DNA from: Microbacterium sp. XT11
GTDB taxonomy: Bacteria > Actinomycetota > Actinomycetes > Actinomycetales > Microbacteriaceae
Length of the DNA: 64,000 nucleotides
NCBI RefSeq assembly: GCF_001513675.1
Contig: NZ_CP013859.1
Location: 2,667,081 to 2,731,080, forward strand
Direction: 5' to 3'
The position numbers and the translations under genes are program-made. Within the stretch, counting starts at the first letter, position 1. Each line of letters starts with the position of its first letter. The notes beneath the pieces were generated by a model. That model had not been told where the DNA came from. It did no database searches and saw only the letters and a list, made by a program, of their open reading frames with translations. Shown here one piece after another: positions 30,743-40,027 of the stretch.

Positions 30743-30940
30743 GCGGTAGATCTCCACTTTCATGGTGCGAGTGGGTGGTGCGCCGTCGGGTAATCGGCGG
30801 CCATAGTTTGCACGACCGCGAGCGAATACGCAAATGCCCGCGGGCGCACCCGAGCAAACTCACGGCACGCCCAGGGTATTCCCGAATCGAGGCCGCCGTG
30901 CGTGACACCATGAGGACACACCCATCAGAGGGGCATTCGC

Positions 30941-31978
30941 ATGGAAAACGTCACCATCGTCGGCACAGAAGCAGGAGTGCTCGTCCTCGCCACCGAGTCG
31001 GGCGAGCGGTTCGCGCTGCCCATCGACGACGTGCTGCACCGTGAGATCCGCCGCGCGACACGGCAGAGCGAGCCCGCCGCGCAGAAGCTGGCCGCCAGCC
31101 CTCGCGACATCCAGGCGCAGATCCGGGCGGGACTCACCGCCCCGGAGGTCGCCGAGCTGCTGGGCATCACGGTCGAGGACGTCACGCGGTTCGAGGGGCC
31201 CGTGCTCGCTGAGCGCGAGCACATCATCGGCCAGGCCCTGGCCGTTCCGGTGCTCATCGGAAGCGAGGTCGAGCCCGATGCCCAGCCCACGTTCGGCACG
31301 GCGATCCGCGCCAAGCTCGCCGAGGTCCACGCGACGGGCGAGCGGTGGGCGAGCTGGAAAGAGGAGTCCGGCTGGGTCGTGAAGCTCGAGTTCACAGCGA
31401 ACGAGGTGGAGCACGACGCACGGTGGAGCTTCGATCCGCGCCGCAGCGCCCTCGCTCCGCTGAACGCCGATGCCACGCAGCTCTCCCGCCAGGGATCGCT
31501 CCCTGAGGGTCTGATCCCGCGCCTGCGCGCCGTCGACACCGAGCGGCCGTCGCCGTACAAGGACGACAGCAGGTTCGATTCCGGTGCGTTCGGTCCTCGT
31601 CTGCTTCCCGCCCCGGATGTCGAGGCGGAGGAGCCGGCCGTGCCGGAGCGGTCGGCCCCAGCCGTGCAGGACGCCGCGATCAAGCGCGCGCCGGAGTCTC
31701 AGACGACGAGCCCGGAGACAGCCGACCTGCTCGAGGCGCTGCGGCGCAGACGCGGCCAACGAGAGACCGCGCCGCTCATGCCGGGAGACGACGAGCCGGC
31801 ACACGCGAACCCGATCGCGATCTTCGACGCCTTCGAGAGCGCTCCCGAAGCAGAAGAGCCGGAGCCGGAGCCCTCCCCCGACCCGGGGCCCACCGCGGAG
31901 AACAGCGGACGCAAGCGGCGCCGCAACGCGATGCCGTCGTGGGACGAGATCGTCTTCGGCGCCCGCACGGACGACTGA
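30941..31978 (+). CDS. sepH: Septation protein SepH
   Basis: SepH is an actinobacterial FtsZ-binding protein that helps Z-ring assembly. The 345-residue protein has the conserved N-terminal domain with a helix-turn-helix-like part (IQAQIRAGLTAPEVAELLGITVEDVTRFEGPVLAERE, about residues 56-95) and the DUF3071 segment following, then a disordered acidic, proline-rich C-terminus that ends in basic RKRRRNAMPSWDEIVFG, the likely FtsZ-contact tail. It stands alone, upstream of the phosphatase and topoisomerase genes. Confidence 0.92.
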   Translation: MENVTIVGTEAGVLVLATESGERFALPIDDVLHREIRRATRQSEPAAQKLAASPRDIQAQIRAGLTAPEVAELLGITVEDVTRFEGPVLAEREHIIGQALAVPVLIGSEVEPDAQPTFGTAIRAKLAEVHATGERWASWKEESGWVVKLEFTANEVEHDARWSFDPRRSALAPLNADATQLSRQGSLPEGLIPRLRAVDTERPSPYKDDSRFDSGAFGPRLLPAPDVEAEEPAVPERSAPAVQDAAIKRAPESQTTSPETADLLEALRRRRGQRETAPLMPGDDEPAHANPIAIFDAFESAPEAEEPEPEPSPDPGPTAENSGRKRRRNAMPSWDEIVFGARTDD

Positions 31979-32017
31979 GCCGACGGAGATCAGGACCGCG
32001 ACCCGACGCGCGGGAGC

Positions 32018-33139
32018 TCAGCGGCTGAACGCGCCGAGCCGCACCATCGGCACCTGACGCTCTTCCGGTGTGAGCCCGCCGTGCTGACCGATCATGCCGC
32101 GACTGCGCTGGTCGGCAGCCGTGCCGTCGTACACCGCGCCGATCCCCCGCGGCACGAGCAGCAGGTCGCCGATGCGCGACGCCGCGGCATCGGTCACCAC
32201 GGAGCCGAACAGCCCGGATGCGACGGCTTCATCCCGTGTGGCGACGTCTGCGACGCCGTCCAGGTCGCGACGCCACCGCTCGGCGACGGCATCCGCCACC
32301 ACCCCCTGCTCGACGTAGGCGTGGATCATGCGCGGTTCCCCGCCCAGGTGACGGACGCCGCGGAGATCACGCGCCTCCAGCACGATCTGCCGGTGAGCGG
32401 GCACATCGACCATCCCGTGGTCCGCGGTGACGAGCACGCCCACCCCCGGCGGCACGCGCTGAGCGAGCGCCGCATCCACGTCCTCCAGCGCCGCGACCCA
32501 CTGAGGAGAGGCGATCCCGTGCTTGTGACCGGCCTTGTCGACCTCGGGGACGTAGCAGTACACGAAGGCACCGGGATGCCGCTCGGCGAGGTCGTACGCC
32601 GCGGCGACACGGTCGGCCGGCGTCCTGGCGGCGATGAACTCCGCACCCCGCAGCGTGGCCCTGCTGAAGCCGCTGTGCGCATAGGCCGCCACGCCCACGG
32701 CGAACACCGGCCGCCCCTGCGCGCGTTCCCGCTCGAACACCGTCGGGAGGGGCTGCCATCGCTCCGGGTCGATCCCGTCGCTCTCCCATCCCGAGAGCTG
32801 GTTGACGAGCACGTCACGTTCACGGTCGAGGACCCTGTACCCGACGAGGCCGTGCTCACCCGGCTGGACGCCTGTGAGGATGCTCGTCAGTGCGGACGCC
32901 GTCGTGGACGGGAACACCGAGTACGCGACGTCCTTCTTCGTCAAGACCGAGGTGAGGGCTCGCGCGTGGCCCGCGTGGGCGCGAAGGCTGATGGCGCCGA
33001 GCCCGTCGACGAGCAGGAGGACGACAGACTCGGCGCGCGGCAGCTGTGCGGACTCGCCGCGCAGCGCGGCGATGAGGTCGTCCGCCACCCCGACGACGCT
33101 CCGGGCTGTCGGCGACTCGGACGGTAGCATGAGGGACAT
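32018..33139 (-). CDS. Alkaline phosphatase superfamily (nucleotide pyrophosphatase/phosphodiesterase-like) protein
   Basis: A 373-residue metal-dependent enzyme of the alkaline phosphatase superfamily. The N-terminal VVLLLVDGLGAISLRAH supplies a metal-binding Asp, SVFPSTTASALTSILTGVQPGEHGLVGY the nucleophile Thr/Ser and further ligands, VPEVDKAGHKHG a metal-binding Asp/His pair, and VLVTADHGMVDV the remaining DH ligands. No signal peptide is seen, so it is cytoplasmic. It is divergent from parC. The substrate is unknown. Confidence 0.88.
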   Translation of the reverse strand: MSLMLPSESPTARSVVGVADDLIAALRGESAQLPRAESVVLLLVDGLGAISLRAHAGHARALTSVLTKKDVAYSVFPSTTASALTSILTGVQPGEHGLVGYRVLDRERDVLVNQLSGWESDGIDPERWQPLPTVFERERAQGRPVFAVGVAAYAHSGFSRATLRGAEFIAARTPADRVAAAYDLAERHPGAFVYCYVPEVDKAGHKHGIASPQWVAALEDVDAALAQRVPPGVGVLVTADHGMVDVPAHRQIVLEARDLRGVRHLGGEPRMIHAYVEQGVVADAVAERWRRDLDGVADVATRDEAVASGLFGSVVTDAAASRIGDLLLVPRGIGAVYDGTAADQRSRGMIGQHGGLTPEERQVPMVRLGAFSR

Positions 33140-33183
33140 CCGAGCCAGTCTGACACAGGCTCCCGTCTGCCCTCAGGAACTCC

Positions 33184-35625
33184 ATGCCGAAGACCCCTCC
33201 TCCCGAGCTCGCCCCTGAACGCATCCAGGACATCGATCTCGAAAGCGAGATGCAGGGCTCGTTCCTCGAGTACGCCTACTCCGTCATCTACTCCCGCGCG
33301 CTGCCCGATGCACGCGACGGCCTCAAGCCCGTTCAGCGTCGCATCCTCTTCCAGATGGCGGAGATGGGTCTGCGTCCAGACCGCGGGCACGTGAAGAGCG
33401 CCCGCGTCGTCGGGGAGGTCATGGGGAAGCTGCATCCCCACGGCGACTCGGCGATCTACGACGCGCTCGTGCGCCTCGCGCAGGACTTCGCACTGCGGGT
33501 GCCGCTCGTCGACGGCCATGGGAACTTCGGCTCTTTGGACGACGGTCCCGCGGCCGCCCGCTACACCGAGGCTCGCCTGGCCTCGCCCGCCATGGCGCTC
33601 ACGGAGGATCTCGACGAGGACGTCGTCGACTTCGTCCCCAACTACGACGGTCAGTTCCAGCAGCCGGCGGTTCTGCCCGCCGCGTTCCCGAACCTCCTCG
33701 TCAACGGCGCGAGCGGCATCGCCGTGGGCATGGCGACCAACATGGCCCCGCACAACCTCATCGAGGTCGTCGCCGCCGCCACACACCTGCTCGAGCACCC
33801 CGACGCCACGACCGAGGAGCTGATGGAGTTCGTCCCAGGGCCGGACTTCCCGTCCGGCGGCATCCTCATGGGCCTCGACGGCGTGAAGGACGCGTACACC
33901 ACGGGCCGCGGCGCATTGCGCGTGCGCGGCAAGGTGTCCATCGAGCCGCTCGGTCCGCGGCGCACGGGCATCATCGTCTCCGAGTTGCCGTACATGGTGG
34001 GCCCTGAGCGCCTCATCGAGAAGATCCGCGACGCCGTGCAGTCGAAGAAGCTGCAGGGCATCAGCGATGTCACCGACCTCACCGACCGCAACCACGGTCT
34101 GCGGGTGGCGATCGGGGGGAAGACCGGGTTCGAGCCGAACGCCGTGCTCGAACAGCTGTACCGCCTCACCCCGCTCGAGGACTCCTTCAGCATCAACAAC
34201 GTGGCGCTGGTCGACGGCCAGCCACGCACGCTCGGTCTCAAGGACCTGCTCAGCGTCTACGTGTCTCATCGCCTCGAGGTCGTCACCCGCCGCAGCCGCT
34301 TCCGGCTGGCACGCCGCGAAGAGCGTCTGCATCTCGTCGAGGGCCTCCTCATCGCGATCCTGGACATCGATGAGGTCATCCAGGTCATCCGCTCCTCGGA
34401 CGATTCGGAGCAGGCGCGGAGCCGACTGCGCGCCGTCTTCGACCTGAGCGAGGCGCAGGCCGAGTACATCCTCGAGCTGCGCCTGCGCCGGCTGACGAAG
34501 TTCTCGCGCATCGAGCTGGAGTCGGAGCGTGACGCGCTTCTCGCCGAGATCGCCTCGCTGCGCGAGCTGCTGAGCAATGACGCGCTGCTGCGAGCTGCGG
34601 TCGCCAAGGAGCTCGATGCCGTCGCCGATGCGTACGGAACGCCCCGGCGCACGCTGCTGATGAACGCGGCGCCGCCGAAGCCCCGAGCGTCGAAGGGTGC
34701 GGCGGATCTGCAGATCGCGGATGCGCCCACTGTGCTCGTCCTCTCGACGACGGGCCGCGCCGTGCGCGTCGACCTGGGCGAAGGTCAGGAGCTCGCGACG
34801 CCCGCACGCCGCAGCAAGCACGATGCCATCCTCACGACCGTGGCGACCACCGTACGGGCGGAGATCGGTGCGCTGACCAGCGCCGGCCGCGTCGTGCGCT
34901 TCTCCCCCGTCGATCTGCCGTCGGTGCCCGCGTCGTCCGTGCAGCTCGCGGCAGGCACGCCCCTCCGCGACTACCTCGGCATCACCGACCGAGCAGAGCG
35001 CATCCTCTCCTTCGTCCGGTTCGACAGCGACACCCCCGTCGCTCTGGGCACGGCGCAGGGCACCGTGAAGAGGATCGTGCCATCGGCGCTGCCGGTGCGC
35101 CCCGACCTCGAGGTCATCGGACTGAAGCCAGGTGACTCGGTCGTCGGCGCGGCCGAGGCGCCCAACGATGCAGAGCTCGTCTTCGTCACGACCGATGCGC
35201 AGCTCCTCCGCTTCTCGGCATCCGCCGTGCGTCCGCAGGGAGCCCCGGCCGGCGGCATGGCGGGCATCAAGCTGAGTCCACGCGCATCGGTGCTGTTCTT
35301 CGGCGCCGTGACAGCCCCCGAGGCCGCGGTCGTGACCACCGTCTCCGGCACCGACAGCGCTCTGCCCGGCACCGAACCCGGCCGCGCGAAGCTCTCGGAC
35401 TTCGCCGAGTACCCTTCGAAGGGCCGCGCGACGGGCGGCGTGCGCGCGCACGCGTTCCTCAAGGGCGAAGACCGGCTCACCGTGGCCTGGGTGGGGCCGG
35501 CGCCCGCGCTCGCTGTGGACCCGACCGGCGCCGTGCGCAAGCTGCCGGAGACGCGTTCCCGCCGTGACGCGTCGGGTCAGCCCGTCGACGGCGTCATCGG
35601 CTCGATCGGCCGCGCGCTGTCCTAA
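33184..35625 (+). CDS. parC: DNA topoisomerase IV subunit A (GyrA/ParC family)
   Basis: ParC is the DNA cleavage/rejoining subunit of type IIA topoisomerase. At 813 residues it has the quinolone-region RVVGEVMGKLHPHGDSAIYDALVRLAQ, the catalytic Tyr in AARYTEARLASPAM and the C-terminal blades (from about residue 510) with beta-pinwheel repeats. The separate convergent gene encoding the B subunit, far from gyrAB, supports topoisomerase IV rather than gyrase. No resistance-type change is apparent at the quinolone region. Confidence 0.92.
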   Translation: MPKTPPPELAPERIQDIDLESEMQGSFLEYAYSVIYSRALPDARDGLKPVQRRILFQMAEMGLRPDRGHVKSARVVGEVMGKLHPHGDSAIYDALVRLAQDFALRVPLVDGHGNFGSLDDGPAAARYTEARLASPAMALTEDLDEDVVDFVPNYDGQFQQPAVLPAAFPNLLVNGASGIAVGMATNMAPHNLIEVVAAATHLLEHPDATTEELMEFVPGPDFPSGGILMGLDGVKDAYTTGRGALRVRGKVSIEPLGPRRTGIIVSELPYMVGPERLIEKIRDAVQSKKLQGISDVTDLTDRNHGLRVAIGGKTGFEPNAVLEQLYRLTPLEDSFSINNVALVDGQPRTLGLKDLLSVYVSHRLEVVTRRSRFRLARREERLHLVEGLLIAILDIDEVIQVIRSSDDSEQARSRLRAVFDLSEAQAEYILELRLRRLTKFSRIELESERDALLAEIASLRELLSNDALLRAAVAKELDAVADAYGTPRRTLLMNAAPPKPRASKGAADLQIADAPTVLVLSTTGRAVRVDLGEGQELATPARRSKHDAILTTVATTVRAEIGALTSAGRVVRFSPVDLPSVPASSVQLAAGTPLRDYLGITDRAERILSFVRFDSDTPVALGTAQGTVKRIVPSALPVRPDLEVIGLKPGDSVVGAAEAPNDAELVFVTTDAQLLRFSASAVRPQGAPAGGMAGIKLSPRASVLFFGAVTAPEAAVVTTVSGTDSALPGTEPGRAKLSDFAEYPSKGRATGGVRAHAFLKGEDRLTVAWVGPAPALAVDPTGAVRKLPETRSRRDASGQPVDGVIGSIGRALS

Positions 35626-35742
35626 CCCTCAGACGCCGGATCCCGGGCTCAGGCGTCGATGCTGGAACTCAGGCGTCGACCCCGGACGCAGGTGTCTGGT
35701 CCCGGGCTCAGGCGTCTGGTCCCGGGCTCAGGCGTCGATGGA
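35621..35742. repeat. Degenerate 20-bp tandem array spanning the parE stop codon
   Basis: Five to six units with exact 20-bp spacing (starts near 35621, 35641, 35661, 35681, 35701, 35721), sharing a core ctcaggcgtc. The final unit includes the last codons and stop of parE (stop 35728-35730). It fills the gap between the convergent parC and parE genes. No CRISPR-like spacers are present. Confidence 0.85.
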
Positions 35743-37809
35743 CTCGCGCGACAGACGGTCAGAGGAGTCGATGATGAACTCGCGGCGCGGCGCGACCTCG
35801 TTGCCCATGAGCAGCTCGAAGACGCGACCGGCGGCCTCGGCGTCCTCCATGCGGACCCGCCGAAGCAGACGACCGCCGCGGTCCATGGTCGTGGTGGCCA
35901 GCTGCTCCGCATCCATCTCGCCCAGACCCTTGTAGCGCTGGATCGGCTCCTGCCCGCGCTTGCCCGCCTTGCGCAGCTTGGCGAGCAGCGCGTGCATCTC
36001 CTGCTCGCTGTACGTGTAGATCGTCTCGTTCGGCTTCGAACCGGGGTTGATGACGATGATCCGGTGCAGCGGCGGGACAGCGGCGAACACCCGGCCGTGC
36101 TCGATGAGCGGACGCATGTAACGGAAGAAGAGCGTCAGGAGAAGGGTGCGGATGTGGGCGCCGTCGACGTCCGCGTCGCTCATGAGGATGATCTTGCCGT
36201 ACCGAGCGGCGTCGATGTCGAACGTGCGTCCGGAGCCGGCGCCGATCACCTGGATGATCGAGGCGCACTCCGCGTTCGACAGCATGTCGCCGATCGACGC
36301 CTTCTGCACGTTCAGGATCTTCCCGCGGATCGGCAGCAGAGCCTGGAACTCGCTGTTCCGGGCGTTCTTCGCGGTGCCGAGCGCGGAGTCGCCCTCGACG
36401 ATGAACAGCTCGCTGCGCTCCACGTCGTTCGTGCGGCAGTCGACGAGTTTCGTCGGAAGGGTCGACGACTCCAGGGCGTTCTTGCGCCGCTGTGTCTCCT
36501 TGTGCGCGCGGGCCGATACCCGCGCCTTCATCTCGGCGACGATCTTGTCGAGCAGCTGGGTGGCCTGACTCTTGTCGTCGCGCTTGGTCGACGAGAACCG
36601 TGCGGCGAGATCCTTGCGCAGCACCTGGGCGACGATCTGACGAACGGCGGGGGGGCCGAGGACCTCCTTGGTCTGCCCTTCGAACTGCGGCTCTGGCACG
36701 TTGACGGTGAGCACCGCCGTGAGGCCTGCGAGCACGTCGTCCTTCTCGAGCTTGTCGTTGCTGCCCACTTTGAGGCGACGCGCGTTCTGCTCCACCTGCG
36801 CGCGCAGCACCTTCAGCAGCTCCTGCTCGAAGCCCTGCTGATGCGTACCGCCCTTGGGTGTGGCGATGATGTTGACGAACGACCGGATGACCGTGTCGTA
36901 CCCCGTGCCCCAGCGAAGTGCGAGGTCGACCTCGCACACCCGCTCGACTTCCGTGGCCACCATGTGCCCGTCTGGCTGGAGCACGGGGACCGTCTCTCGG
37001 AAGGTTCCCTGTCCCTGCACCCGCCACGTGTCGGTCACAGGCGGGTCGATGGCGAGGAAGTCCACGAACTCGGAGATGCCGCCCTCATAGCGGTATGAGG
37101 TCTCGTTGGGCTCGTCGCCGCGCTCGTCCCGGATGACGATCTCGAGCCCCGGGACGAGGAACGCGGTCTGCCTGGCGCGCGTCTCCAGTTCGCCGAGCTG
37201 GAAGGCCGCATCCTTGGTGAAGATCTGCCTGTCCGCCCAGTAGCGGATCCTGCTGCCCGTGACGCCGCGCGGCGCCTTGCCGATGACGCGGAGCTCGCTC
37301 TTCTCCTCGAACGGGGAGAAGGGAGCGTCCGGTCGCTTCTCCCCCGCGTCCGCGAAGATGCCGGGCTCGCCGCGGTGGAACGACATCGCGTAGGTCTTGC
37401 CGCCCCGGTCGACCTCCACGTCGAGACGCTCCGACAGGGCGTTCACGACGGAGGCGCCCACGCCGTGGAGCCCACCGGAGGCCGCATACGACCCGCCGCC
37501 GAACTTGCCACCCGCATGCAGCTTCGTGAAGACGACCTCCACGCCGGTCAGGCCGGTGCGGGGCTCGACGTCGACGGGGATGCCGCGACCACGGTCATGC
37601 ACCTCGACGCTGCCGTCGGCGTGCAGGATCACATCGATCCTCGACCCGTTGCCCGCGACGGCCTCGTCGACGGCGTTGTCGATGATCTCCCAGAGGCAGT
37701 GCATGAGCCCAGGAGAGCCGTTCGAGCCGATGTACATCCCGGGTCGTTTGCGGACGGCTTCGAGCCCTTCGAGCACCTGGAGATGATGGGCGGAATACTC
37801 GGCGGTCAC
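35728..37809 (-). CDS. parE: DNA topoisomerase IV subunit B (GyrB/ParE family)
   Basis: ParE provides the ATPase of topoisomerase IV. The 693-residue protein has the GHKL ATPase region (LEGLEAVRKRPGMYIGSNG, EIIDNAVDEAVAGN, DRGRGIPV), the transducer domain and the TOPRIM segment FIVEGDSALGTAKNARNSE with DADVDGAHIR. I use the GTG at 37809 (VTAEYSAHHLQ); the upstream in-frame region of about 190 bp looks non-coding. Its terminal codons overlap the 20-bp tandem array. Convergent with parC. Confidence 0.93.
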   Translation of the reverse strand: MTAEYSAHHLQVLEGLEAVRKRPGMYIGSNGSPGLMHCLWEIIDNAVDEAVAGNGSRIDVILHADGSVEVHDRGRGIPVDVEPRTGLTGVEVVFTKLHAGGKFGGGSYAASGGLHGVGASVVNALSERLDVEVDRGGKTYAMSFHRGEPGIFADAGEKRPDAPFSPFEEKSELRVIGKAPRGVTGSRIRYWADRQIFTKDAAFQLGELETRARQTAFLVPGLEIVIRDERGDEPNETSYRYEGGISEFVDFLAIDPPVTDTWRVQGQGTFRETVPVLQPDGHMVATEVERVCEVDLALRWGTGYDTVIRSFVNIIATPKGGTHQQGFEQELLKVLRAQVEQNARRLKVGSNDKLEKDDVLAGLTAVLTVNVPEPQFEGQTKEVLGPPAVRQIVAQVLRKDLAARFSSTKRDDKSQATQLLDKIVAEMKARVSARAHKETQRRKNALESSTLPTKLVDCRTNDVERSELFIVEGDSALGTAKNARNSEFQALLPIRGKILNVQKASIGDMLSNAECASIIQVIGAGSGRTFDIDAARYGKIILMSDADVDGAHIRTLLLTLFFRYMRPLIEHGRVFAAVPPLHRIIVINPGSKPNETIYTYSEQEMHALLAKLRKAGKRGQEPIQRYKGLGEMDAEQLATTTMDRGGRLLRRVRMEDAEAAGRVFELLMGNEVAPRREFIIDSSDRLSRESIDA

Positions 37810-37991
37810 AATCCTCGATTCTATTCGCGGCGGTCGCAGCGACCCGGCAGACACTCCCCGGCGCAGAGCAAGCCGCATCGCCCGGCGTACGCGCTGAGCG
37901 AAACACGCCGCACATCGGGCATGCCCACAGCCGGGGCGTGGTTGTATTGAGCACGCCCTCACAGCGAACCCGACAACGAGGAGGCACAGAG

Positions 37992-38207
37992 ATGAACGCA
38001 ACGACCGAACGTGAGACCTCCGCGATCGAGTTCCGCCTGACCGCGATGGACCGGTGCGACTCGTGCGGCGCCCAGGCGTACATCGCCGCCACCGTCAACG
38101 GCTCCGAGCTGCTCTTCTGCGCCCACCACGGTCGCAAGTACGAGGAGAAGCTGCGCAGCGTGGCGACGAGCTGGCACGACGAGACCGCCCGTCTCATCGA
38201 GGCGTGA
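37992..38207 (+). CDS. DUF7455-like small zinc-binding protein
   Basis: A 71-residue actinobacterial protein. DRCDSCGAQAYIA and LLFCAHHGRKYEEKL supply three cysteines plus histidines, the pattern of a small zinc finger. The ATG at 37992 is preceded by a good GAGGAGGC ribosome site. This family is conserved near sigA and parE in actinobacteria, as here; function unknown. It ends just before the racemase-like gene, with which it is convergent. Confidence 0.88.
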   Translation: MNATTERETSAIEFRLTAMDRCDSCGAQAYIAATVNGSELLFCAHHGRKYEEKLRSVATSWHDETARLIEA

Positions 38208-38209
38208 GC

Positions 38210-39271
38210 TCAGCGAGGATTCTCCCCGCCTGAAGGATCGACGATCACCCGGCGCACCCGTGAGGTGAGCCTGGTGAGGATCTCCTCCCCGACCGTTCCG
38301 ATGCGCTCGGCGAGAGTGGTCGCGTTCGACTCGCCCCGATCGCCGGCACCGAACACGCGCACCTCGTCACCCACCGCGACCCCCGGCCATCCCCTGACCT
38401 CGGCGCTGGTCGCTCCGATTCCCGTCAGCGGACGCAACCCGGCAGGCGTACCCACGTCGACACCGACGAGCGTGGACGGCAACCCGTCGAACGCTCCGAT
38501 CCCGAGTGTGACGCGGTCGTCTTCGACCTCGGTGACGAAGGCGACCAGATCGGCTGCGGGAGTGACACCTTCCAGCTCCGGCCCGTCGGCCGAGCGGATG
38601 CCGTAGCAGAACGCGCCGATGCGTGAGAGCGACCCCCGCAGTTCGGGGCGCCACCACGAAGCCGCAGATGCCGTGAGGTGGAGAGCGCCCGGCTGCGGTC
38701 CTGTGGCGGACGCCGCATCCACCGCATCGAGGAACGCCTTCTGCGCGTCGTCGTCCTCGTCGTCGCTCGCCTCGGCGAGGTGGCTCCAGATGCCGGCGAA
38801 GTCGACGAGTCCGGCATTCTCCGCCGCGCGGACGCGTGTGAGGGCATCCGCCCAGTCCTCGCCGAGGACGCCGTTGCGGTGCAGGCCTGTATCGATCTTC
38901 AGGTGCACACGGGCGCACTGCCCGAGCCGCTCCGCCCGCGCGATCACGCGGTCGAGGTACTCGAGGGTGCCGACGCCGAGGTCGATGTCGTGCAGGAGAG
39001 CAGCGTCGACTTCGTCGTCACTGGAGGTTGCCCAGGCGAACACGCGCGCCGGCGTCTCCAGCACCCTCCTGATCTCCAGGCCGCCCCGGACGTCGTAGCT
39101 GCCGTACCATCCGAGTCCGGCCTGCTCCGCGGTCTCGGTCGCCCACGTCAGGCCATGTCCGTAGGCGTCGTCCTTCATCACGAACATCAACTCCGACGGA
39201 GCGATGCGCGCGCGCACGGCGTCGATGTTGGCACGCAGGCGGGCCGTGTGCAGGCGCAGTTCCGGACGCAT
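38210..39271 (-). CDS. Alanine racemase-like protein, lysine-barrel half (AlrN-like)
   Basis: A 353-residue fold-type III PLP protein related to alanine racemase. It keeps the PLP lysine in VMKDDAYGHG (Lys33), the HLKIDTGLHRNG region (Lys125, Arg132), the GIWSHLAEASD His and the phosphate-side LSRIGAFCYG (Arg217). However, from about residue 230 the usual C-terminal beta domain is degenerate: there is no YG-T-R catalytic tyrosine motif and no GR-(I/V)-(S/C)-M-D motif. I choose the third ATG (39271), 7 nt after GGGAGG; the first ATG overlaps the stop of the neighbouring racemase-like gene as ATGA. Alone it should be unable to form the classical two-base active site. Activity and substrate are unknown. 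Confidence 0.75.
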   Translation of the reverse strand: MRPELRLHTARLRANIDAVRARIAPSELMFVMKDDAYGHGLTWATETAEQAGLGWYGSYDVRGGLEIRRVLETPARVFAWATSSDDEVDAALLHDIDLGVGTLEYLDRVIARAERLGQCARVHLKIDTGLHRNGVLGEDWADALTRVRAAENAGLVDFAGIWSHLAEASDDEDDDAQKAFLDAVDAASATGPQPGALHLTASAASWWRPELRGSLSRIGAFCYGIRSADGPELEGVTPAADLVAFVTEVEDDRVTLGIGAFDGLPSTLVGVDVGTPAGLRPLTGIGATSAEVRGWPGVAVGDEVRVFGAGDRGESNATTLAERIGTVGEEILTRLTSRVRRVIVDPSGGENPR

Positions 39272-39273
39272 CA

Positions 39274-39972
39274 TCATGCCTCCCATCCACGTTCCGCGTG
39301 GAGTCCGGCGACCGCGACGAGCTCGGCGACCGTCAGGCCGGTGACAGCGCTCCAGCGGGCGAGAGCGGGTCCGGCGGCGCCCCGACCGCCGAAGTAGGTG
39401 ACCTCGGTGTCGACGGGGACGTCCTCCCCTTCGAGGTCGACGACGCACACGTCCATCGCCACACGTCCGATGATGGGCCGTTCCCTGCCTTCGACTTCGA
39501 CGTGGGCCTGATTGCCCAGTGCGCGCACGATGCCCTGCGCGTATCCGCCCGTCACGAGCGCGGCCACCGTGTCGCGCTCGGCGCGGTGGGTGTACCCGTA
39601 CGATACGGCGTCCCCCGCCTTCAGCCGCTTCGTGGACATCACGCGACCGGCGAGCCGCATCACCGGCGGGGTCCGCAGCACCCCGTCGCCGTCCGGAAGG
39701 CCGTAGAGAAGGTCAGCGTCGATGTCGGCCTGTTCATCGAGCACAGCGTCGATGCCTTCGAGCCGCAGCGCCTCGACCTCGGTGGGCCGGTCGACGAGCA
39801 CCGATGAGGCACCTGCGGCCGTCACCGCATGAGCGACGGCGAGCACGCCGTGCCCCCACGCGTCGCGACGGAGATCAGCGGTCCGGCCTCCGGCCTCGAC
39901 CGCCGCCGCCGCGCACGCGGCCAGCGCCGAGCGCGACATGATCGCCCTCGGCAACGCGCTGCTGCTCGTCAC
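39274..39972 (-). CDS. Alanine racemase-like protein, catalytic-tyrosine half (AlrC-like)
   Basis: A 232-residue protein (from GTG 39972; ATG 39939 is an alternative with a better GAGGG site). Residues 1-98 retain only the beginning of the PLP barrel, and the lysine is replaced: ADLRRDAWGHG has Arg where AVVKADAYGHG has Lys. Residues 103-220 are an intact alanine racemase C-terminal domain with the catalytic Tyr in GDAVSYGYTHRAERD (Tyr125) and the GRVAMDVCVVDL motif. It overlaps the AlrN-like gene by the ATGA junction and follows the GatD-like gene by 55 bp. It complements exactly what AlrN-like lacks, so I infer a heterodimer. Confidence 0.75.
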   Translation of the reverse strand: MTSSSALPRAIMSRSALAACAAAAVEAGGRTADLRRDAWGHGVLAVAHAVTAAGASSVLVDRPTEVEALRLEGIDAVLDEQADIDADLLYGLPDGDGVLRTPPVMRLAGRVMSTKRLKAGDAVSYGYTHRAERDTVAALVTGGYAQGIVRALGNQAHVEVEGRERPIIGRVAMDVCVVDLEGEDVPVDTEVTYFGGRGAAGPALARWSAVTGLTVAELVAVAGLHAERGWEA

Positions 39973-40027
39973 TCCGTCACCGCCTCATCCATCCGTGCGC
40001 CTGTCCCCCGGCCGACGCCGCCGCGAG

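Noticed and set aside
32941..35451. 836-residue minus-strand frame opposite parC
   Set aside because: Shadow frame; parC on the plus strand is certain.
35621..35742. CRISPR array
   Set aside because: Units abut with no spacers, are only 20 bp and degenerate, and no cas gene is present.
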